A DNA stretch of 14,892 nt from Methanothrix sp. GTDB lineage: Archaea; Halobacteriota; Methanosarcinia; Methanotrichales; Methanotrichaceae. Of this stretch, positions 1-7,420 are shown piece by piece. Below the pieces are notes generated by a model. That model was not told where the DNA came from, did not search any database, and was given only the letters and a program-made list of their open reading frames with translations. A program made the translations under genes and the position numbers. The stretch's first letter is position 1. Each line of letters opens with the position of its first letter. Location: assembly GCA_023229165.1 (NCBI GenBank), contig JALNZQ010000046.1, positions 1 through 14,892 on the forward strand, given 5' to 3'.

Positions 1-372
1 AGCCGGCCCGGCAAAAGCCAGCTGCAGCTCCATGCGGGGATTTCTGGGGATCTCCTCCATTGAAGCCACCCCGCCGAAGAAGTATAGAGTTATGCTCTTT
101 ATGCTGATGCCGTTCTTGTGGGCGATATAGGAATGACCCAGCTCATGCAGGGCCACGCAGGCAAAGAGCACTAGGGCAAAGAGCAGAGAATAGAGCCATC
201 GCAGCTGTGCCGAATCAAGTCCGCCGAAACCATAAGTCTTTCCGTAGACGGTCTGGCTGAAAGAGGCAAACGCCCAGGCAACATATAGGATGACCAACAG
301 AAATGTCCAGTGTAGCCGCACCGGTATGTCCATGATCTTTCCAAGCTCTAGAGAAGAGTTCATAGGAGACAT
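1..372 (-). CDS. M50-family (site-2 protease) membrane metalloprotease, 5' part only
   Basis: Only the first 124 codons are present; the gene runs off the left edge. The product is an intramembrane zinc metalloprotease of the S2P/SpoIVFB family, which cleaves membrane-embedded substrates. I see a cytoplasmic N-terminus, a first hydrophobic segment at about residues 18-40, and a second at about 57-75 leading into the zinc motif HELGH (residues 76-80: His76 and His80 as ligands, Glu77 catalytic). It is followed by the typical FFGGVA stretch and the conserved NPxxEL-like segment. The ATG at 372-370 is chosen because GGTGG lies four bases upstream; an in-frame ATG three codons later (363) is the alternative. 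It is on the same strand as the aldolase operon but 148 bases downstream of it, with its own TATA-like element, so it is probably a separate unit. The family call is firm; the substrate is unknown. Confidence 0.85.
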   Translation of the reverse strand, partial: MSPMNSSLELGKIMDIPVRLHWTFLLVILYVAWAFASFSQTVYGKTYGFGGLDSAQLRWLYSLLFALVLFACVALHELGHSYIAHKNGISIKSITLYFFGGVASMEEIPRNPRMELQLAFAGPA

Positions 373-445
373 TTAACCACCGGCATTAATAGATCTTTTG
401 ACAACTAACTGGAGAAAAGACGATCATCTGCAAAACACAGCCTCG

Positions 446-455
446 TTAAATTTAA
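446..455 (-). promoter_or_regulatory. TATA-like element for the M50 protease gene
   Basis: The AT-only palindrome TTAAATTTAA sits about 75 bases before the M50 start codon. An archaeal TATA box here would place transcription start near 424 and give a leader of about 50 bases. This is inferred from position and base composition only. Confidence 0.3.
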
Positions 456-458
456 AGA

Positions 459-517
459 GAGCGGGTAGGAGAGTGGGGGGGTTCAGTGTGGATTTCAAAA
501 ACTAGGATTACCCGCTC
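459..517 (-). terminator. Inverted repeat downstream of the aldolase operon (possible terminator)
   Basis: A perfect 9-base inverted repeat, GAGCGGGTA at 459-467 and TACCCGCTC at 509-517, brackets 41 bases. On the minus strand the first arm begins three bases after the aldolase stop codon. The second arm is followed by a short T-rich run (TCTTTAAATTT). The loop is long and C-rich, so it is not a classic intrinsic terminator, but the position just after a five-gene operon suggests a role in ending the transcript or stabilising its 3' end. Confidence 0.4.
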
Positions 518-520
518 AAG

Positions 521-1108
521 TTATTGAAGTGACGGAGAAGATATAAATTTTTCCCCCGGATAGGTTTTTACAAGGCATCTCACCTGAGCGCTATGCTCTG
601 CCATACAGGCTGCCGTATAAGCATCGCAGAGGCTATTGCCGGCAGCAAACACCCCATGGCCGCGAGCAATACATGCCTTATGAGTTTGCAGGGCAATAGA
701 TGCCGCCATAGCAAGCTCATTTGTGCCGATTTGGCCCTCAACAATTGGCATTGTACCTAAAAATACCAGGCCCTCGCTATCCAGCGGCACTACTTCCTTT
801 TGCTCCAATAGAGATAAAGCCACGGCGTAAGGAGAATGGGTGTGAATGATGGCTATGTTTGCGGTGCTCTGGTATATGGCCCGGTGAACACAGGTCTCGC
901 TGCTGGCAATCCTATCCAGATCGCAGGGGCTGCTTAAATCAACCTCCACCACCAATCCTTCCTCCAACTCGTCAAGCATGCTGCCTGTGCAGGTTATAAA
1001 GATCTTATTCCCCTCTAGTAGGCTGATATTTCCGAACCGGGAGCTGGTAAGCCCGGAAAGGACCAATTTCTTGCCGAACCGGGCGATCTCTTGCCAGGCT
1101 AAAGACAT
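521..1108 (-). CDS. Class II aldolase/adducin family protein (fuculose-1-phosphate aldolase-like)
   Basis: This 195-residue protein matches zinc-dependent class II aldolases of the FucA/AraD family, which cleave or form C-C bonds using a phosphorylated ketose. Visible landmarks are the phosphate-site segment SSRFGNIS (22-29), the ITCTGS stretch (38-43), catalytic/ligand Glu71, the HTHS motif (His89, His91) and GHGVFA (His151). All metal ligands of the family are present. The ATG at 1108 is chosen because GAGGTGA lies seven bases upstream; a longer frame to 1165 would run deep into the protease gene. The start is only seven bases past the stop of the secreted S8 protease, so it is probably co-translated with it. 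It has no signal peptide and should be cytoplasmic. In some methanogens a FucA-like aldolase supplies lactaldehyde for F420 side-chain synthesis; whether this one does is not decided by sequence. Confidence 0.88.
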   Translation of the reverse strand: MSLAWQEIARFGKKLVLSGLTSSRFGNISLLEGNKIFITCTGSMLDELEEGLVVEVDLSSPCDLDRIASSETCVHRAIYQSTANIAIIHTHSPYAVALSLLEQKEVVPLDSEGLVFLGTMPIVEGQIGTNELAMAASIALQTHKACIARGHGVFAAGNSLCDAYTAACMAEHSAQVRCLVKTYPGEKFISSPSLQ

Positions 1109-1115
1109 ACCAGCT

Positions 1116-3005
1116 TCACCTCTTCTCCAATAGACGGAAAGGGACCGCCTTATCGTCCACCTCACCGAATTTTCCCAGCAAGTTAACCTTTACCTGGTAG
1201 TCGCCCGGAGTCCAAAAGCTCGTCTCCCAGCGGGCAGAGAAGATGCCGTTGCCGTCGAAGTCGTCCATGGGTATCTCCATATCTCTGTCCGGCCCTACGA
1301 TGTTGGCGTTTATGGCCCTGATATCGCCTAAAGCCTGCGCCTCGATCATGACCGGCTCGCCTACGGGACAATCGTTACGGTTAAGCTTAATCTCCTCCAG
1401 AACGGGAGGAGATAGCCCAGACCGAGTTGCACTAATACTTTCCAGGGCACCGGTCAGATTGAGGGCTCCATAGCCGTAAACATTATCCTGTCCGGATGCT
1501 CCCAGGTCGTCGGCCGTCTTGAGCAGCACCCTCTTCACATCAGCCGGAGCAAGATCGGGCTTTGCTTCCAGCAACAGCGCCACAGCGCCGGAGACTTGAG
1601 GGACGGCCATGGATGTACCGCTCAATGAACTCTTGCCGCTCTTCGATCCGGCCAGGGCAGAGACTACATCCACACCCAGCGTGACCAGATCTGGCTTGGT
1701 GTCGCCTTTGGCCGTCGGACCGCGCGAGGATAGTTCGAAGATAGTGCCGGAGCTGTCCACGGCGCCCACGGTTATCACATTCTCAGCATCGCCGGGAATG
1801 ACAATGGATGAGGCAGCAGGACCGGAGTTTCCTGCTGCCACACACATAACCAGCCCATTTTCTACCATTTTGTTGCAGGCTTCATCCAAGAGAGACGTAC
1901 CGTCCGAAGGGCTCTCACCCCCCACGGAAAAGGATACGACCCTAATTCCGTAACGCTCTTTATTCTCCAGGCACCAGTCCAGTGCGTTGAGGGCATCAGA
2001 TAGGTAGCATGCCCCTTCCCGGTCCATGACCTTTATCACTACCAGCTTTGCTCCCGGTGCCACGCCCGTGCCCCCCTCTCCGGCGACAAGGCTAGCGCAA
2101 TGGGTGCCGTGTCCGTTGTCATCGTAGGAATCTGTTTGGTTGTTCACGAAATCTTTGAAGGCCATAATTTTGCCTGCCAGGGCCTTGTGATCACTATCCG
2201 CACCAGTATCAATTAGGGCCACGGTCACGCCCTCTCCCGTGTAGCCTTTATTCATCCGAGGGTCATCGATATTCCATGAATCATCGCTAGAAGTGGATAG
2301 CGAGGACGGACCGTCGCTCTGGCCGGGCTGCGCCAAAACCTTCAGCTTCTGGTCCTTGTAGATGCCCTTGACGCCATTGGTCCTGGCAATCTTCTCCAGT
2401 TTGTCGCCGGATACCGTCAAAGCGCTCCCCGGCAGGATATGGAAGCGATCCTCGGATGGAGCAACATTGCTCAGATTGCCGTCATGAAGGACTATCACTT
2501 TCAGATCTTTTGCGCCTTGCTTTTCCAGGCTGTCCTCAATTCCATTGCTGTTGAGATCATTGGGGTCGCGAATGGTAAGAGTTGCTGATTCGTCCTTTGC
2601 CGCATTGCCGGATTTGTCAATGGCCACAATTGTAACCTTATAGGCACCGGACGGCAGGTTGGAGCCGCAGTATCCAGTGTATCTGCCGTCTTGATTCAAA
2701 TCCAGCATGAGGTTCATGCGACTACCTATATCGGCATAGACCATCTCTATGCTGCCTGCATCATGGACAAAAGCATTGATCTCGCTTCTGGGAGCGCCCA
2801 TCTTCAGCGCCGAGGGGCTTACGCTCACACCATAAATGACAGGAGGCATGCCATCATCCGCATTTGGCTTGAAGTAGCTGTCATATGCCTTTTCAAACCA
2901 GATGCTGGCCTTGTTGTTATCGAGCGCGTTTTGCACTGGGAAAGCGGCCGCACAGCTAAGCAGACCGGCCAATAAAATAAAATAGGCAAATGATCTGGAG
3001 TTCAC
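1116..3005 (-). CDS. Secreted subtilisin-like serine protease (peptidase S8)
   Basis: 629 residues. A Sec signal peptide (about 1-21, cleavage near AAA) is followed by an Ig-like beta-sandwich (about 55-146) and a calcium-loop-like DLNSNGIED (150-158). Next comes a propeptide-like region (about 168-223), the S8 catalytic domain (about 258-520) and a C-terminal beta-sandwich (about 530-625). The triad is intact: Asp266 (ALIDTGAD), His299 (NGHGTHCA) and Ser465 (SGTSMAVP), with oxyanion Asn393 (AAGNSGP). It should be an active extracellular endopeptidase that processes itself or neighbours. The start is GTG, 12 bases after the stop of the upstream rhodanese gene, with GGGGTT just before it; the aldolase gene begins seven bases beyond its stop. 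It lies in an operon of secreted proteins sharing the Ig-like module, which suggests that their maturation or turnover is its job; that part is inference. Confidence 0.93.
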   Translation of the reverse strand: MNSRSFAYFILLAGLLSCAAAFPVQNALDNNKASIWFEKAYDSYFKPNADDGMPPVIYGVSVSPSALKMGAPRSEINAFVHDAGSIEMVYADIGSRMNLMLDLNQDGRYTGYCGSNLPSGAYKVTIVAIDKSGNAAKDESATLTIRDPNDLNSNGIEDSLEKQGAKDLKVIVLHDGNLSNVAPSEDRFHILPGSALTVSGDKLEKIARTNGVKGIYKDQKLKVLAQPGQSDGPSSLSTSSDDSWNIDDPRMNKGYTGEGVTVALIDTGADSDHKALAGKIMAFKDFVNNQTDSYDDNGHGTHCASLVAGEGGTGVAPGAKLVVIKVMDREGACYLSDALNALDWCLENKERYGIRVVSFSVGGESPSDGTSLLDEACNKMVENGLVMCVAAGNSGPAASSIVIPGDAENVITVGAVDSSGTIFELSSRGPTAKGDTKPDLVTLGVDVVSALAGSKSGKSSLSGTSMAVPQVSGAVALLLEAKPDLAPADVKRVLLKTADDLGASGQDNVYGYGALNLTGALESISATRSGLSPPVLEEIKLNRNDCPVGEPVMIEAQALGDIRAINANIVGPDRDMEIPMDDFDGNGIFSARWETSFWTPGDYQVKVNLLGKFGEVDDKAVPFRLLEKR

Positions 3006-3017
3006 GCTTAACCCCAG

Positions 3018-4559
3018 TTATTCATTTCCAAGATTCTTATATTTACTGGTGCTTGCAACCTCAATTTGCATGGCATTCGAGAAGGTCTCGGTGACATCAC
3101 CTAACGTGGCCACAATATCAACCCTGTAGACGCCGGTTGCCACATTGGCATTCCAAATGCCGGCAAACTCGTCTCCGTCAGATTTGATGCGTTTCATTAT
3201 AATCCGATCGACGGTATCTCCGGAAGAGCTCAATACCTGGGCAGATACAGTGAAAGCTTTTTCCGCTGCGCTTTTTTGTGCCTGAGATGTGGAGCCGATC
3301 TTCACCACGCCATCCGTGCTACTCAGGTCGGCATATCCCTGCGACGAGCCAAATCCACAGGTGGCGCACCCTTTGACGGTCAGAATAGTCTCGTTCTCGC
3401 TCCGGTTAACATTTTTTATGTTCTTCTCTTCGAAGAGCGCCGTTATCTGGACAACATCTCCTATCTTGGCGGGATTTGGATCTGCATAAGCCTTCTGCAA
3501 GGCGATGTTCAATTGAGGCAAATTGGCCTGCCAATCCTGCCAGGAGTAAATTCGGGCATCATAGTCCAACATAGTCAGGGCGAGCCAGATCATGGAAGCC
3601 TTGACACCGGTATTGGTGTAGACTACAATGGACCTATTTTTATCCAGAGACGGGAATAGATCATCCAGATCTTCTTTATCCTTGATCCTTTTGTCGTCCA
3701 GGACGCGATCATAAGGAATATTTACGCTTCCTGGTATAGATCCAGCTTCATATTCCGTGGCCGTTCTGGCATCTATGACCTGGGGCGTGCCGCTATGCAC
3801 GAACTCATAAGTGGCCAGAAGATCGGACTTGATGGCAGGAGTATAGCTCTTGGAAGGTAAAGACGCAGGCTGTGTTACCGTCGGCCTCTGGGTTGCCACC
3901 CAGTCGTCGATGCCTCCGTCCAACAGTCTGACATTCTCATGTCCCAGATACAACATTATCCAGTAAACATAAGTTGCAGCCGATGGCCCACCGCCGCAAG
4001 GCTGGCATTCACCGTAAATGAGGACCGTATCATCTTGCGATATGCCTGCTTCTCCTAAAACCGCCGCCATCTCGGACACAGGCTTGAGAGCGCCCCCCGG
4101 ACCAAGAAATTTGGTATAAGGAATGCTTATAGCTCCGGGAATATACTCTGTAGAACTCGGGCTGATATCAAGAATTATCCCCGAATTATTGGCGCTCACC
4201 AGGGGCACCAGCATAGAGCCATCGCTTCTCTTGTCTGTTGAGCTTTCTGCCCCTGTTACGGATGCCACATTCAAGTCTTCTTTATCGGATGATGACTGGC
4301 TTTTCTCGGCTTGCAATGACGGATTGTTCTGCCGGTTATACCGGGGATTGACCAGACCACCTGCGCTGGACATCACCTCTGTTGTTGTTGTTGCATTCTC
4401 GTTGCCCAGAAACACAGCCCACTCGTTATTCAGCACGTCCTGTTGAACGGTGGGCGATCCGCCTTTGCAGGCAGAGCATCCTCCATTAACGCTTGATACA
4501 GCACCTGCAAATATCGCCATCAATAGCAGGATGCACATGGCAATTCTTGATATCATCAT
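3018..4559 (-). CDS. Secreted tandem-rhodanese protein with C-terminal Ig-like domain (paralogue 1)
   Basis: 513 residues from the ATG at 4559. Order: signal peptide (about 1-26), CSACKGG (Cys28, Cys31), low-complexity polar linker, rhodanese domain 1 (about 117-227), rhodanese domain 2 (about 254-350), a region with a third CxxC (GCATCG, Cys398/Cys401), and an Ig-like beta-sandwich (about 432-503). Rhodaneses move sulfane sulfur via a cysteine persulfide. In domain 1 the active loop reads YGECQPCGGGP with Cys185 and Cys188; in domain 2 it reads VYTNTGVKA, with Thr315 where the catalytic Cys is expected, so domain 2 is probably inactive. I prefer the ATG at 4559 (AGGGG eight bases upstream, canonical signal sequence after it) over a TTG at 4583 that overlaps the previous stop. 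It is similar to the next gene along its first two thirds, indicating tandem duplication. Thiosulfate or another extracellular sulfur substrate is possible but unproven. Confidence 0.88.
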   Translation of the reverse strand: MMISRIAMCILLLMAIFAGAVSSVNGGCSACKGGSPTVQQDVLNNEWAVFLGNENATTTTEVMSSAGGLVNPRYNRQNNPSLQAEKSQSSSDKEDLNVASVTGAESSTDKRSDGSMLVPLVSANNSGIILDISPSSTEYIPGAISIPYTKFLGPGGALKPVSEMAAVLGEAGISQDDTVLIYGECQPCGGGPSAATYVYWIMLYLGHENVRLLDGGIDDWVATQRPTVTQPASLPSKSYTPAIKSDLLATYEFVHSGTPQVIDARTATEYEAGSIPGSVNIPYDRVLDDKRIKDKEDLDDLFPSLDKNRSIVVYTNTGVKASMIWLALTMLDYDARIYSWQDWQANLPQLNIALQKAYADPNPAKIGDVVQITALFEEKNIKNVNRSENETILTVKGCATCGFGSSQGYADLSSTDGVVKIGSTSQAQKSAAEKAFTVSAQVLSSSGDTVDRIIMKRIKSDGDEFAGIWNANVATGVYRVDIVATLGDVTETFSNAMQIEVASTSKYKNLGNE

Positions 4560-4579
4560 GGCCTTTGCCCCTATACTAT

Positions 4580-5725
4580 TCAAGCCGTCGCATTAGTCGC
4601 ATCTGCCTTGCCTAGTGCCGCCTGGTTATACAGATAATTCTCATAGGAGTACAGCCGGGCATCATATCCCTGGAGAATCAAGGCAAACCAGACCACAGAT
4701 CCCTTCAAGCCGGTATTGGTGTAGACTACCACCGGTTGATTCTTGTCAAGGAAGGCGAAGACTCGGTCGAGCTTGGTTTCGTCCCTGATTTTGCTATTGA
4801 TGATAACGTTCTCGTAGGGAATGTTGATTGCACCGGGAATAGAGCCTGCGCCAAACTCCTCTATGGTTCTTGCATCCACGATCTGGGCCGATCCGCTTTT
4901 TACATAGTTATAATCGGCTGAAAAATTCTGATTGGTTTGTGGCGTGTAGGTCTTGGCAGGCAAGATTGCAGTCTCTGTGGCAGTCGGATTTCCAGCGATT
5001 GCCCAATCCTTGACCGTCCCATCCAGTACCCTGACATTCTCCTGACCCATGGATCTCATGATCCAGTAGACAAAGGTCGCAGGCGCGGGTCCTCCTCCAC
5101 AGGGCATGCATTCGCCGTAGATGACCACTGGGTCGTCTCGGGAAATTCCGGCATCACTCAGCATCTTTGCCAGCTCAGCCTCCGATCGCACATAGGTGCC
5201 GTTGAGAAGGAATTTTGTATAAGGAATGGCAATCGATCCCGTGATGTGCTGCGTGGCGTTTTCGCTGATGTCCAGCAAGACCACGGAACCATTGACCTCG
5301 TCGATAGGAGCGAGCATGCTCTTGGCCTTTGCACTGCGCACAATGGAAGCGTTCTCCTCCGCAATTTTGCGCGGCTCGGTCTTCTTTGCCAGGCTTTCGG
5401 TGTTGTTGCTCACCGGGACATCTTCCTGCGACGAATTGCTCACTTCAGTTTCATCGGTTTTATTGAATCCGGCAAGTGACTGTTTCCAGACACCTACCCG
5501 GTTCTTCTGAGCCGTGCTCAGGCCAGGCATGACTTCCGTCTTTTGCGCATCGATGTTGCCTATCTGGTCTAGCGCCTTTTCGCCAGACCAACCTGAATCG
5601 CCCTTGCAGGCATCGCAATAGGCTTCGCCCCCGTATGCTGAATTTACCAGCATCAATAACGCCAATAGCGCTAAGATGCCCACTCCCACTAAACAGGATC
5701 CCAAACATGATCTGAATGCTGTCAT
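4580..5725 (-). CDS. Secreted tandem-rhodanese protein (paralogue 2)
   Basis: 381 residues. A hydrophobic signal segment (about 8-33) is followed by CDACKGD (Cys37, Cys40), a polar linker, rhodanese domain 1 (about 138-245) and rhodanese domain 2 (about 270-366). The domain 1 loop is YGECMPCGGGP (Cys206, Cys209); domain 2 has VYTNTGLKG with Thr336 in place of the catalytic Cys. Unlike its neighbour it ends just after domain 2 and lacks the Ig-like tail. It carries nine N-x-S/T sequons (at Asn 88, 97, 107, 125, 145, 156, 175, 267 and 378), consistent with an N-glycosylated surface protein. The ATG at 5725 has AAGGGGAG just upstream. The AT-rich 45-base gap from the NosD-like gene contains TTTATATTAAAT and could hold an internal promoter. 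Function is inferred from the fold: extracellular sulfurtransferase or sulfur-binding protein. Confidence 0.87.
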   Translation of the reverse strand: MTAFRSCLGSCLVGVGILALLALLMLVNSAYGGEAYCDACKGDSGWSGEKALDQIGNIDAQKTEVMPGLSTAQKNRVGVWKQSLAGFNKTDETEVSNSSQEDVPVSNNTESLAKKTEPRKIAEENASIVRSAKAKSMLAPIDEVNGSVVLLDISENATQHITGSIAIPYTKFLLNGTYVRSEAELAKMLSDAGISRDDPVVIYGECMPCGGGPAPATFVYWIMRSMGQENVRVLDGTVKDWAIAGNPTATETAILPAKTYTPQTNQNFSADYNYVKSGSAQIVDARTIEEFGAGSIPGAINIPYENVIINSKIRDETKLDRVFAFLDKNQPVVVYTNTGLKGSVVWFALILQGYDARLYSYENYLYNQAALGKADATNATA

Positions 5726-5770
5726 TGTCTCCCCTTTTTAATACATTTAATATAAATCATGAAAAGTAAC

Positions 5771-7213
5771 TCAGGCAGAAGTAAAGCCGCTTCTAGCAGT
5801 TACATCGACGACGCCCAATGTCTCTTGCAGCTCATATCCGCGCGCATCTTTTGCGTTCAGGACAATATCGTACCTTCCCGGTTCCAGCAGAGCCGTAGAG
5901 AAGTCCCCCTGATAGAAATCCCCGGACAAAACCAGTCTGCAGTAGCCTTGAGCTTCCAATCCATCTTGATAAGCGCGAGCAGTTACCTGCAGGAGATCGT
6001 ACTTGGACTTCAGCTCTGCCTTAATGGCGACGGCGTCACCCACTCTTGCTTTCATAGGAGCCATCTCTTTGGCGAGGACGGCAATCTGCTTGACCTGTTC
6101 GCCCATAATGGGATACTGGTCTTTTCCGGTCTCGCTTATACTGTAAGGCACATCCCCAAAGCCATCCTTGCCGGGGGCCGCTTGCCCGGACCCTTGCATC
6201 TCATCCTGCCCCTGGTAGTCGCTCCAGAGGTTTCCGCCCTTGGGATATTGTGCGTTCCAGCTGTTTATTCCTCGATCGTCAGCTTGAATGACATTGTCAG
6301 CTACGTGGTCGCCGTAGATTTCATTTTTGCTCGACTCCAGGAATATTCCCGTCTGGCTGTCTGAGATGTTGTTATAAATGATGGTATTGCCATCAGAACG
6401 GCTCTGTATCTGCAGTCCGTAGCGTCCGTTGCCTCGTATATCGTTTCCGCTAATGGTGTTTTGACCCGAATCTTCCATAAGGGTCAGTCCGGCCACCACG
6501 TTATCCTCCATGGTGTTGTTGATGATGGTATTGCCTGTGCAGTTGATGCGCAGATCCAAACCGGAGTTGGTATTCCTGGACAGGTCGTTCTTTTCAATCA
6601 GGTTTCCTGCGCAATCGGTGAACATGTAAAGGCCGTACATATTTCCCTGCAGCACGTTTCCTCTTATGGTGTTATTGCCGCAGGAGGGAAAGAGATTGAT
6701 GCCGTAAGCACCGTTGCCGTAGGCCACATTGTTCGTGATGAGGTTGTCGTTGGAGTTGGAGAGGTATATTCCATACCATCCCTCTCCCACTATGCCGTTA
6801 AAGCTGGCATTGTTTCCCGTGATTGTATTCCCATCGGAAAAGATTAGGGCAATGCCGGGCTGAGTACAATAGATTACGGTGTTGTTGGAAACACTGCAGC
6901 CCGACACACTGTTGAGCTTTATTCCATAAAAGCCGTCTCTGACCGTAAAGCCGCTGATGCCCACATTGTCCGCATCTATGTTTACGCAGGCATCTCTATT
7001 TCCGGCCCGGATAACCGCACCATTGCCCACCAGATTCAGGCTCTTTTGTACGGTAATTTTGTCGTAGACTCCCCCAGCTACCTGCAGGGTATCTCCGGGG
7101 GAGGCAGCATCAATCGCAGCTTGCAGATTCGAGCTTACCGGTATCGTGGCACCATTCGCGAAGGACGAGATCAGCAAGGCTGCTGACAAGATGCAAAAGA
7201 CTATAGTTTTCAA
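5771..7213 (-). CDS. Secreted NosD-like right-handed beta-helix protein with C-terminal Ig-like domain
   Basis: 480 residues from a TTG at 7213. A signal peptide (about 1-20, cleavage near ANG-AT) precedes a pectate-lyase-type beta-helix (about 55-300). The helix is built of roughly 23-residue turns with repeated N-x-I-x-x-N-x-x-x-x-N and YGI/YGL motifs, the CASH/NosD (PF05048-like) pattern. Then comes the family-typical NLWSDY (329-334) and GDVPYSI, and finally an Ig-like beta-sandwich (about 383-471) with GYC (Cys425). NosD-type proteins in bacteria help load copper into nitrous oxide reductase. In methanogens many such proteins are surface proteins binding carbohydrate or metal, so no copper role is claimed. 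The open frame extends to a TTG at 7279, but GGTGG sits five bases before the 7213 TTG, the signal peptide starts there (MKTIVF), and a TATA-like box lies between the two candidates. It is the first gene of the five-gene operon. Confidence 0.87.
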   Translation of the reverse strand: MKTIVFCILSAALLISSFANGATIPVSSNLQAAIDAASPGDTLQVAGGVYDKITVQKSLNLVGNGAVIRAGNRDACVNIDADNVGISGFTVRDGFYGIKLNSVSGCSVSNNTVIYCTQPGIALIFSDGNTITGNNASFNGIVGEGWYGIYLSNSNDNLITNNVAYGNGAYGINLFPSCGNNTIRGNVLQGNMYGLYMFTDCAGNLIEKNDLSRNTNSGLDLRINCTGNTIINNTMEDNVVAGLTLMEDSGQNTISGNDIRGNGRYGLQIQSRSDGNTIIYNNISDSQTGIFLESSKNEIYGDHVADNVIQADDRGINSWNAQYPKGGNLWSDYQGQDEMQGSGQAAPGKDGFGDVPYSISETGKDQYPIMGEQVKQIAVLAKEMAPMKARVGDAVAIKAELKSKYDLLQVTARAYQDGLEAQGYCRLVLSGDFYQGDFSTALLEPGRYDIVLNAKDARGYELQETLGVVDVTARSGFTSA

Positions 7214-7244
7214 GCGACCCACCAACGCCAGAACGGTCGTGTTG

Positions 7245-7252
7245 TTAATAAA
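7245..7252 (-). promoter_or_regulatory. Probable TATA box for the secreted-protein operon
   Basis: TTTATTAA on the minus strand is centred about 36 bases before the TTG at 7213. With the usual archaeal spacing of about 27 bases, transcription would start near 7222, giving a leader of about ten bases that is mostly the GTGGG ribosome-binding motif. This fits the shorter start and makes the upstream TTG unlikely. Confidence 0.45.
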
Positions 7253-7310
7253 GCTTACGTAGCGGATTTTCCAATGCAAATCGCTGATCGACTTTCAAGG
7301 CGAGGGCATA

Positions 7311-7420
7311 AGCTACCAGGGAAGGCCCTGGTGCCATACAACACACTAGCGACGATGAGACTTGGACCGAGGCGGAGAAGGCGGTTTTCGCTCTGGGCCT
7401 GCGAGGTACGCGGGAATCAA
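7311..7420 (+). repeat. Possible diverged repeat, left copy (flanks the DUF262 gene)
   Basis: This stretch has, in order, AGCTACCAGGGAAGG, GGAGAAGG and GAGGTACGCGGGAATCAAA. The same order of similar words occurs at 9480-9550 on the far side of the DUF262 gene. The best-matching block agrees at 15 of 19 bases by eye, including an identical GGGAATCAAA. The spacing between blocks differs, so this is only a candidate. Confidence 0.22.
7315..7332. repeat. Perfect 7-bp hairpin (ACCAGGG / CCCTGGT)
   Basis: ACCAGGG at 7315-7321 and CCCTGGT at 7326-7332 flank a four-base AAGG loop. It lies upstream of the probable promoter of the minus-strand operon and about 400 bases before the DUF262 gene, with no T-run after either arm. 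It could be an operator-like dyad or the residue of an older element. Confidence 0.5.

Noticed and set aside
4937..5479. Long plus-strand open frame opposite the shorter rhodanese gene
   Set aside because: The minus strand encodes clear rhodanese domains; this is an antisense shadow with atypical composition.
5771..7213. Repeated AAC/AAT-rich motifs that could suggest a DNA repeat array or CRISPR
   Set aside because: They are protein-level beta-helix repeats with diverged DNA sequence, with no identical direct repeats or spacers.
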